DNA from: a virus | IMG/VR virus record: IMGVR_UViG_3300043446_000334 | Span: 1-38,211 of that record | Direction: 5' to 3' (one strand) | Length of the DNA: 38,211 nt | Part shown: positions 1 through 12,000 of the stretch, piece after piece | Layout: every line of letters begins with the position of its first letter | Position numbering within the stretch: position 1 is the first letter of the stretch | Notes under the pieces: model-generated | Told to the model about the DNA's origin: nothing | Database searches by the model: none | Seen by the model: only the letters and a program-made list of their open reading frames with translations | Made by a program: the position numbers and the translations under genes

Positions 1-3000
1 TATCGCCAATACCTACTGAGAACGGAACAAATTTTATAGAATCAATTGTGTAATTTAATCTGTTACTGCCAATTGTAAAATAACTATTGTTAGGCCCCGG
101 TAGTATTTGTTGGTCTACTCTAACAAGCATATTCGATTCTGCAGGCAATGAATCTCCCACAATATTTTCTAAATCGTATATACTGCCACCATTTGGAATA
201 ATAGTTTCTGATTTAGTAATAGAGAAAGTTTGTGTTTTACCGCTTACTATAATATAGTTAACAACAGCTCCAGCAATTGGTGGTTGTGCTAACTTAATAC
301 CGATTCTATTAGATGCTTCATAGCTACTGTCTGTTTTAAACAATACAGCACTTACAGGAACTCCTGCAACGTACACTAGATAAGTTGCAGATTCAACCCA
401 AGATGCTTGTGTTACAAATTCACTAGTAGTTCCGTCACCTACAAAATAATCTAAATCTAATAAATTAGTTCCGTTAAATCCAATACTGAAAATAGATACT
501 AATTCTCCAGCAGGCGGAGGTGTTACAAATTTAATTGTGTTTGAATTATATAGAACAGAATAATCAACTATATCATTTTTAATTTCTGATACCGATGTTA
601 ATACGTCATTAACTCGTTCTGTACGAGTAAATTTAACTATTACTGCTTGAGAGCTGTTTGGTTTTTGTGATATTATAAATTCTTTTTGCACACCGTCTGC
701 TAAGTAACTATCTACTTTCATAGATGCACTTCCTGCGCTTGGTTTATCAAAAATCTTAATTGCAAGTGTGTCTACTACTTGCCCCGGTACACACTCTTCT
801 GGTGCTGGGCTAGTAGTAGGTGTAACAAACCCATCGCCGTCTATGATAATTTCGTCTGCGGCAATACCTTTTGCTGAACTGTAGGCTAAGTCGCCTCCAG
901 AAATTGCTGTATCATAATCTGCATCTTGAGGTAGAATAGATCCATCACTAGTCGACTTACGAATTATAAACTGATCACCAGTGTTTACCTGGAAGGTGCC
1001 GGGTATAGAAACAACATATGGATCACTTGGATCATTTTCTACAATAACAGTTTCCATTACTGCATTTGGTTTTTCTGGCATGTAAGAACCAGTCCAGTTT
1101 GGATCATCGAGTCTAACGCTCTTTAATAAAGAACTAACTGTCAAAATACTTCCTAAACTCACTGGCTCATTTAAAGTAATAATTCCGTTGATCTTAATTG
1201 TATAATCAGTCGGTGTTACTAAAGTCCTTGTAAATGTTGCAGTTGACGCTGTTACATTCTTAAACAAGATTTGATCAAGTTGAACAGTTGTCGATGTTAA
1301 TACTCTAACTATTTTTGTATCTAATCCAATTGTATCAACTACTGCTGGTGTTAAAGAAATTAAATCGCCTGCTTGTAAGTTTGAAGTATCGCTAACATGT
1401 AAAACGTTTGTTCCTGCAATATTTTTAGTAAAAAACAACGAACCACTTGGAGCAGTATTTGGAAGGTCGCTTAACTTAACATGAGTAGAATCTATAATTT
1501 GTGTTACAGTTTGCCCAGAAGCAAATCCTGTTCCAATTACAGACATACCTTGTTCAATGCCTGTAACGTTGTTTAACTGTAAAACATCGCCCACTATACC
1601 GTTGTATTGTTTAGTTACGCCTTTAACATTAACTGTAGTCTTAACTTGCACACTAGGATCAATATCTAACTGATTAAAATTGTAACTAGTAGCAACACCA
1701 TCTGAAACGTTTTCTTCTACGTTTAATTTACTATAATAAACGTTTAACTCAGTACCAGGTTCTGGTACATAAGGTAAGGTAAAGGAATGAGTGTTTGCCG
1801 AAACAGTTACAATATAATCATCAAATGATTCGTCATACACTCCCCACTTATCAGTAAACCAAGGTAAACTATCCCAACCTTTTGCTAAATCAAATCCCAT
1901 ACCTGTTACTACTACACCACCGTAGTCAATACCTGTCATTAATTGGCTTAGATCTTTTCCAAGCTCGCCTTCGGCAGGATTATAATAATGCTGAATACGG
2001 TCTGCGGCATTTAGTAAAGACCAATCTTTAACATAAGTAACAGTAATTGTTGAGTCCTTAGGTGGTTCTACTTCAAATGTTATAACACCATAATAAACAG
2101 TATGATCAACACCAACAGAAGATTTTATAGAAACTGAGTAGGTATCTCTTAGAACTTCTTGTGCTACTAAATCTGTTTTTAACTTTAACGTCACTACTGT
2201 GCGGCCAATCCTAATATCAGGTGCCCATTTTAAAATAAACTGTTTCTTTGAACCAGTACCTGTAAATGTCTCAACTTCTTGTAAATTAGAAATTTCATAC
2301 TGCTGGCTTATTCTATCAAATTTAACTTTGATTAAGTTTGATCTAATAACGCTGTTACCAATAATAGCTACTGCTTTAGCTTCAGATCCTGTGGTATTTC
2401 CATCTAAAACCACAGTTGGAGCAGATAAGTAACCAGACCCTTTGCTTAATACAATAACACGAGTAACTTTACCACTAGTAACAAATGCTCTTGCTACGGC
2501 TCCGGCACCAGACTCACTTAAAATTCTAACTGCTGGAGGTGTAAGGTATCCGCTGCCGTTGTCAGTTACTTTAATGTCTACAACGGAGTAGCCAACAAAG
2601 TCTGCCCAGAATTTCCACGGATAAGTATCTGCAATAACTGCATCAACATTAATAGCATTATCAACAATAGCAGTTTCGACAGGGCTAACTGTCCCGTTAA
2701 TTAATGCTGGTGGCAAATCAAAATCTGTTACAGAAGATTGACTGCTATCAAGTCTTTGATAAGAACTGATGTATTCTCTAACAACAGTTCTGTAAGGTTT
2801 TACTTCATTAACAAAATTTTCATAATCGACTAAGTTGTCATTTTTATAAGTCACTGGTTGATTTAATTCACCGACGTTATGTTTTGCTTTTACAAAACTA
2901 GTTTTCATTACCCAATCAACATAAATTTGTTCAGACAATACATATCTAACGCTGTTAAAGAATAAGTTTAGATATTCTGTTCTTAGGTCGTCAATTAAAA

Positions 3001-6000
3001 TTTTATTTTTTAATGTCTGTAAAATAATTCTTAATTCAGTAGATGCAGAGTTATCAAATACCGAACTATCGAATAAAGAAGAATCGTAACCATATACAGT
3101 CTTTTCAAATTGATATAAACTTGAACTTAATTGTATAGTTCCGTTTTCCTGTCCTACTACTTTATACGTCTGAGTCCAATCGATAGATTTAACATCAGAA
3201 TATTTTTCTAAAAGCAACCATGTTCCTGAGCTAGACTTTCTAATTTTAACTGTTTTTCCAATTACTGGATTAATCAAGTCTAAGCCACTAAAGTTATCAA
3301 CTGCATAATCTGAAACAGTAAATTGATTATAACCAGTGTCATACCAATCAGCGTAACTCCAGAACTTAGTTGTGTTATAAGACTGACTGTTTACCCTTGA
3401 CCAAAGAGATGTAGATGTTTCATAAGAGTAAATGCTCCAGGCTCCTCCTAGCTGACTATCGCTGTTTACCAACGCTGAATAATTTCTTACAGATAAGATA
3501 GTATTATCATCATAGCCTTCGCCGCCTGATATGATTTCAGCGCCAACAATTTGGCCAGAAGTGTTTAGCACTGCCCTAATTTCAGCACCTTGGCCGACAC
3601 CTGTTACTGAAATATAAGGAGCAATTAAATAACCTGCACCTTTGCTAACAATAGTTACACTAGAAATTTTACCATCTATAATTGATCCAACAATTAATTC
3701 TGGTTTTCTAAAGTTTCCGATGCTGGCAAATCTTAGTTCAGATTCTACATCAAACACTACATCATAGAGCCCTGTAATTGTTGACGGTGCAACATCGTAA
3801 CTCTCAAGGTCTGATAGATCTCTATTGTTAACAATTTGTTTATTAATTAATAACAAGTTAGTTTTTTCTACTAATTGTTTTAATGCTTCAAAGCGATTAA
3901 TAAACATACCTTGACGAGGTCTATTTTCTACACCAAATCTTAATTTAGGAGGTAAAGTAGTATCTGGAACTAGCCTACCCACAGAATCTTTTCCGCACAA
4001 ACTATCAACCCATTTTTGTTCTATGTGATAAGGAATTTCAGAAATATTATCATTAGAAATAATTTTCCACTGACTGTGAACATTTTGATTTGTGTTTTCA
4101 GTAATCCAGTATTCAACGCTGAATGCTATTTCTGAATTTTCTAACAAATCTTGGCAGTTTACTAATACAAAACTATTCTTAGAAGTTAAACCAAAATACT
4201 TGTAACCACTGCCTCGTGGGTTAGAAATTAAATTAGCTACTTCAACAGCAGATAGATTTCTGTTCTTATTTGCTGGTATAGTTTTCTTGTTTTTAACCCA
4301 GTAGTAGTATGTATTTTTAAATGCTTTAGCAGTACTATCATACTTTTTAACAACACTATAAGTTGTGTTATCGTATAAAGTAGTTCCGCTTATGCCGTTA
4401 GCAAGCCCGGCTTCTGTATCTGCTTGTGAATTCCAATCACTTGGTTTTAATTTTGTTTCAACCCATTCATAAACGTCAATACTTGCTGTAGGAAATAACA
4501 TTCCCCAAACACTATTTCTGTAAACAACATCAGTTGAATCTGAATTTTCTATAACCTTAGCTGTTCTTAAATCCCACCATAGTGTTCCAACTTGAGACGA
4601 CGCCCACGCCAGTCCTTCGTCAACATTGACACTTGTATCTCCAATTGAATAGACTGCAGGATCATAGAATGTTTTGTATTTTATTTCTTGATCAGCTAGT
4701 CCTGGGATCTTACCTTGTGATAAATCAACAGCGTCTAAGTATGTTAATAGTTGATTAGTTTTTGTATTGTATAAGAATGCTCTTTTAATTTTTTCAAGAT
4801 TTACAACGTCACCTTGAGAATAAACTTTTACCCAACTATAAGAATTATTAGATTTTGTGTAGTCGTAAACTTTTCCAGAGACTATCCCTTGATCAGTTTG
4901 ATACGGAGATCCGACTATTACTCGATTATTACCGACCGCAAAGCCTTGACTATAAGAAGACTTTTTATCTGCATCAGTCGTTAATGTTTCACCGTAAATC
5001 CAATTATTTTGATATCTATCATAGATATCAATTCGACCTGTATCTGGTTTACTAATTAAGAACTGGGTTGAATCATCGTCAAAGGTAGTGCTATCAGTAA
5101 ATGCAATTGGTTCTCTTGTTGAAGCGTTTGGACTATAAACAACTAATGTCTTATAATCATTCATGAAACTTAATTTAGTACCAAAGAACTGTGCAGTTGC
5201 AGGAGATATGTTAGTCAATTCTTGGTACTTAACATATTGACCTTCAGTTAGTTTATAAACACTAACTGCGCCGCTGTCGATAATTGTCTTATCCACTGTA
5301 ACTTGGTCAAACAATATAGAGCTAATAGCAATGTAGGTGCCATTATCAGATACAGCTAAACCTGTACCAAACTCAAGGTCGTTGCTTGAAATAGTCTGTA
5401 TCAAACTATAATTAGTTGATGAAGTTGAATAAACGTAAACTTTACCGGCGCCTGGTGCCGATACTAGTAATTTTGTACCATCTTTGCTAACAGCCATAGA
5501 TTTACCAAATGCGCTGTTAGTAGAAAGAGTGCCTGGAAGATAATTCTGAGGACCGTACTGCCAATCAGTTTGTGTAAACTGTATTATACCAGACGGTGTT
5601 GAATCTGGGGCTGCGCTTAGATATACAGTATTTCCGTTAACTACATCAGTAACTGTTTGACCGCTAGCAAATCCTGTGCCAACAACGGTCATACCTACTT
5701 CAATATTTTGTGTGCTTGAAACTTTTAATACAAGGTCACTGCTTCCTGTAGGATTATACGAAGTTGTTGCTTTAACTGTGGTCAAGTAATTTAGAACATA
5801 CACTCTACCAGTTGTACCATATCCACTAGCTGTAACCAGCATAGTATCATTATCAAAAATAATATTTGAACCAAACTTTTCATTAGCGGCAGGTGTTGGG
5901 CTAACAATAGAGTCAACTAAAGAATAGATGTTGTTTTCATCTTTCTTATATAAACTAATAACGCCTTGATTCGCCAATGTTGAGTTATAAGACGAACTCG

Positions 6001-9000
6001 ATGTATCTACTGCAATGTAACCATCACCTGGTTGAGGATTTGTAGACACATAGCTAGCTAACGGTGTTCCTGTTGCTAACCATAACCCGTCTGGGCTCAT
6101 TGCAATAACATCGCCAAGATAATCTGCATTATTTTGTCCTAGCGGATTTACAGTTAACGTAGGCTTAGAAATTGTTTGTCTTCTTAGCCAAGAAGATTTA
6201 AGTCCAACTGTATCATATATCACAATTTGACCAAGGGCATCGGTGACTGCTATAAGTGTGCCGGCGGCATTTACAACAATCCTTTTACCCCTAGCTTGTC
6301 CTTGAGATGGTTCAGAATTTGTTATTTCGCTTGGGTTATAAACAGAAGAATACTCCCAAGTTGCCCACGGCTCTGAAGTGTCTTGGCCACCTGTCCAAAT
6401 TTTTTCTCCGTCAATCAATCGTTGAGAAACAATGTGAGATATGTTGTCAATAGATGCTGATCTTCTTGACTCAAAAACAAATACAAGTATTCTATCTTGT
6501 TCTGAAAACTTTCCAGTTAAGTTAGTTGTTAACGAAGCTGACAACACCATCTGGTTATTTGTTACAGATTTAATCTGGTAAAAACCATTAACAGAAGTAG
6601 TTTGATTAATACCTACCCAGGTTCCTATTTGCAATTTAATATTCTCTTTAGCAGAGATTGTTAATTCTTTTGACGACGGATTGTACACAACATCAGTAAC
6701 ATCTAATTTTGCACTAGTATATCTGTAAACGTCCCAAGATTGTTTTTCAAAACCGCACCAAACATAATCACCTTCTAGCATAATAGACGGGCTATAAGTA
6801 GAAATTCCGTCAATAGAAGATAAAATTATTTTTGCATCTGAAGGTCTTACATGCCCCGGTGTTCTTAGATACTTAGGAACTGTATCGTATAAAGGCCAAG
6901 GATTGCTATTATATCCAACAGGTTTTAAATAAACATCATTTGGAGATTGTCTAATGATAAAATCATTAATTGTCTTGTCAACGTAATTTACTAATTCAAA
7001 ACCCTGAGGATTGTTTTTAAATAAACTTTCATCTAACTTAAACTCAATACTTTCAAAAGAAGAACTTGCACCGTATTGTCCAACACGCAATGCCCATTCT
7101 TCATAAAAGTTTACACTATCCTCGCCGTCAGCACTTAGTACATCAAAGAGTTTATTAAGAACATTTTGTGTCCCCTTCTCGATAATCATACCTTGATAAA
7201 ATTTAAATTCGCTAACATCATCTTGAATAATGTTTGACAAATAATCACGTTTCTGGTAGCCGACTAGGTGTTGTGCAACGGTCTGCTGACTAGAGTCAAA
7301 ATTGTCACTGTCGAGACTATAAAAATCTGTAAACTGTCCTGCTTTATAATTCCAGTTAGGCAACAACTTAGGTGTTGGTTTATCTGCTAGTTTAATCCAG
7401 CCTTCATAATTAAAATCTTGTGTGCCAATTAAAAATGATTTAGCACTATAATAAAATTCTTTATACTTAACAATATCACCTAAAGAATAATCAGTCCAAG
7501 GTGCCCAATTATTAATTAATGCTTGGTCAAAAATAAAGCCTGGGGCTTCAAACGATCCCTTCCAATCTGTGCTAACATAAGCAGATATTTTGATTCTTTC
7601 TTGTCTATAACCACTGGCAGTATTATAAATTGTATCGTTGAACATTGTAGAGTTGTTTAAAATAACAACCTGTTCTTTTTGTACAAGATAAAAAGTCGCA
7701 CTAAAAATTCCATCTGTTCCGGCTGGAGAGTATGATACTGCGTTGTCATCTCTATAAGAATTTAAAAAGTTTGGAAGAATTGGAGTGCCGTCGACTTTAA
7801 AAATTTCATAGTCATTAAATGGACTAGTTACATCGTCAACTACCGCCAATGAGGTATTAAATGTAATTTTCTTAGCGGCTGGGCTAAGGCTTATTACACT
7901 ACTACCTAGGGTGCTCAATCCTTCTAATTTAGTAAAAGATTCTTGTTCAAATATAGGTGCTGGACTGACATTAACAAATGCTCTATAGTAATCGCCGTTA
8001 AATCTTACAATGTCGCCTACCTTAATATCAAGAGACGGAACCCAATCTACCCACACATCTTGATCTTGACCTAACGACCAATTGCGTGTAGTCCAGTAAA
8101 CAAATTCTTTAGCACTGGTTTCCCAGTTTGAAACTTGAGCTAGGTTAGAATTAAAATCGTCAAAGATAAATCCTTGAGATTTTAACCATTCGCCGTAACC
8201 TAAAATAAAATCTACAACTTCTTGAATGGTTCTAAACTTTGTACCGTATGGCACAACTAATTCGGTAGATGTATCAAACGTAGATCTTATAAATGCATCT
8301 TGGCCGCCAACAATTGGCAGAGAAGATAACGGCTCGTAATATTGTAGAGCAAAATCTGTGCCTGTGGTATGCAACGATTTAGATCTGTAATACTTTCCTC
8401 CGTATAATACAATCTTACCTGCGGCGTATTGAGAGTTTTGAGTCCATGAAGTAAATGCTTCAGAAATTCCGCCAATGTTAACCTTAGTGCCTGGATTTGT
8501 CCAAGCAAAGTATTTGAAGTAAGGCTGTCCTTTGCTGTAACCTTTGATTTCATAGCCAACAGATCCCGGAGAGTCTAAAGAAGTTTTTGTAACAATTATA
8601 CCACTGTAGTTAATTTTCTTTATAGGACTTGAGCTGTTAAGAACTATTGAGTAATCTTCTTGAGGTACAAAAACACTGCCTTGGCTTAATGGTGTTTTAC
8701 TATCTAGCAAGAGATTAAATTTTTCTTTACTAGTAAATGCTCCGACTCTGTAGGACAATCTAGCTTCTAAATTTCCTAAATCGTAAACATAAGAGTTGTA
8801 AGATTTTAAATTATCACTTAAAATAAAATCAACAATATAGTTAATAAGTCCGCTAGTCTTTACATCTGTAGTACTGGTGTAGATACTAGGAACTTGAATG
8901 TCCATAGGTGTTACTCGTAAACCAGTATCTTTATAAATTAATTGTCCAGCAACGTTTCTTACAATTCTAGATCTATCTAATAAGCATCCAAATGTTTTTG

Positions 9001-12000
9001 CTGGCATTAATAACATTGCTGTTTTCAGTACGCTAAATGCATAATGGCTGCTTCTTCTCCAAGCCGACTCAACTGGGCTAACATCGCCAAATACAAAATC
9101 AGACTCTGTTGCTTGTGTAATAACACCGGACGCTAGACCTGATAACAACGGACTTAAAATTTTGCCCTGCTCGTCGACTGGAATTAAGTTTTTAATAAAT
9201 GGTCGAGCTACTTTAAGATTTTTTCTAAGTGGGAGTCCCGGTTCACGAATGATACCTTCAGCAATGTCATCCCATAGAATTTTATTTTCACTAGTCCATG
9301 GATAAGGGCCATAGGTTGTTTCCCACCATTCAGGTTTGATACTAAATCCCATCATTTCCCAAGGACACAAATTAGGGCGATCAGTATCTAACATATAACG
9401 ATATATGCCTTTCCAGTATCCTGGCGAACTTGTGCCGTTTGGCGCTGGATTGTAAGTATAGTTGAATGTAAACGGATCAGTTCTATCGTAACTTAACGGT
9501 TTAGTAAAATCTCTATCAACTAAACTAGTCCATTTGTAAAAGTTAGGAGCAAGAACACGATCAAATTCTTCTCTCGAATAACTGTTGTTTCTTGAATATC
9601 CCGGAATGACATCTAGGATATCAAAAATTGTAGGATCGTAATCAACTTTAATGTTGTTAAAAATTCTTTTTTCTAATTCAAGAATTAAGGCGTCTCTATA
9701 GTCGCCGTACGCTAGTACTTGACTGCCATCGTGACCTTGTATCATCATCCTTGGAGTAACAAGGCTCTCGTCTTGATATATCATAGGTTCATACTTTGGC
9801 CACAATCCTAATTTTGTTGGTGTTGGTGGAACAAATGAACCATTTGTACTGTCATATTCGTCAATCGCAACAATGTCGCCTTCAGCTAATTCAGCTGATA
9901 TGACAACAAATCCTTGACTATCAAATGTATAATCTTTTCTATACATTAATTGATTGCCGTTAAGGTATATTAAAACTGCGCTAGACGATACTAAATCCAT
10001 ACTAAAAACTTTAGACAACGGATATGTTTTTATTCTACCATCGATGACTTCAATTTCTGTCCTTACTTTAGCTGTGTATGGAATCATATCGCTAAAGTAG
10101 TATGGATTAGTTTTTGGTTTATCTTTATTAAGTTTTTGTAAAATTAGATCGACTATTGTAACAGGATCGCCATCAACACCAAGTGTTTCTGCTGTAGATA
10201 CAAAATTCTTTTTAAATTTGTTATATTCGTCTTTAGCAATATCAATTGCTTTTACAACGTTGTTGTCTAAGTTTGTTATATGATATAAACTTAAACTAAT
10301 TGGCCCCGAGTGTTGTAAAAATTTAGATCCATAAGAACTAACATTTCCTAAATCTCTTAAGTTGTTAGGGCCAGGAAACTCTCCTTCAAACATTGGAAGA
10401 TTATCCACAATGGTGCTAACGTGGTCACTAATTTCGCCAAGCGTTAAACTTTGAATACTTTCATTTAACGGATTATTTTGTAAATTGTGTGGTATTTCAT
10501 AGTAGCCGTTGTCATTAATCGGCTGTTTTGCAAATGTTCTAATAGTCAATACATCACTAGACTTGATGTCAGAGCTTAATACAATTTTTTTATAATTAGG
10601 ACCATCCACAACTGCCCATTTATCTTTAGAAAGTCGTATTCCGTTTACATATACTTTGACAATTAAATCATCTAACTTGTTTATATCGTTAAAAATATCA
10701 ATATCAAAATTGTTTACTTTTGAAGAATTTTTATATATTCTAACGGCTGCTTGTGACACATGAGAATCAGACTTAATCCAACTATTAGTGTATGCTATAC
10801 CTGCAGGTGTATTATGAGAAAGGTATCCAATGTTGATTGTTTGTGTTTTTACTTCTGTGCCTAATTTATATTCAAACGAATCTTGTTCAAAATTAAAGTT
10901 AAAAACAATGTCGCCGACGTTGTTAATATTTTTATATGAAAGAGCAAAACCTAGTACAGAATCAACTGTACCTGTACCTGGCTTATAAGAAAATAATTCT
11001 GTTCCTGCAAAAGTAGTACCTTCATACTTTGAAGAATCGCTAAAACTTACTCCTTCGCTGTCAAATACATCAAACAGCGGAGGCTGGTTTCTTTTATACT
11101 TTTCCTGTCCTTTAACCCATTCTGTTCCGTTGAACCAATAGCACTGACCTCTATTTTTGTCTCCCAATCTAACTACAGAAATTACACCAACTGTAGGTTT
11201 ATATTCTTCAACTAAGTGAATTTGTCTTCTACCATTTAGATTAAGATAGTTAACTCTATAAACATTATTTTTTACTAAGCTATCAGTTTCAGCAAGAAAT
11301 AAAACACGCTGGCCTTGGACCAAGTCAACCCCGTCAACATTATATCCTGTTGACCCTTCGATAGTTGAAAACACATCAGTAGTAAAGGTATCAATCAAAT
11401 CAATGTCTAAATCAACTGTTGAAAACGATCCATAATTAAACAACTGTAAGTCTGGTTCAAATTCAATAATTGGTCGAACTGCTCTAGTATTTTGATCTAA
11501 AGAAAGGTCAATGTTATTAACTCTAGCACTAGTTTCAATTACAGTTTTATGGAACCAACGATTATATCTAGCCCAAGGACTTCTTTCCTTACTAGCTCGG
11601 TTGATAACAAGGTATTCTGGAATTCCTGCAAATGCAGTAGCATCACTAAACGGCAACACGTCAAACGGTGTTGAATCAAATAAAACTGTCTGTGCTGTTG
11701 TGTATGGGCTTAATAGCTCCAAATCAGACTCTTTGATTAATCGTATTGCGTTGCCAACACCTTCAACATAATAAAATCCTGAAGAATATTTTTCAGGAGT
11801 AACGTTGCCAATAAACTGAATCTTCATTCCGTTACTTAAGGCAGTACCGTCTGGTAGAATGTATTCTTTTTTGTTTAAAACTTCATTCTCAACATCAATT
11901 GATGTGTTTTCATCGATTGACGCGATTTCAAATACTCCGCCAAGATCAGAATCAGTTGTGCTAACATAAAATAATAAATCAGGAGCAGAGTAAGGAACTG

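Noticed and set aside
2199-5055. Short plus-strand ORFs (2199-2432, 4855-5055) inside the left region
   Set aside because: They lie antisense to the giant minus-strand gene, have low-complexity or unlikely protein sequence, and lack ribosome sites.
8287-8559. 90-aa minus-strand ORF within the giant gene
   Set aside because: It is out of frame with the giant gene, whose frame translates to coherent beta-rich sequence across the same bases.
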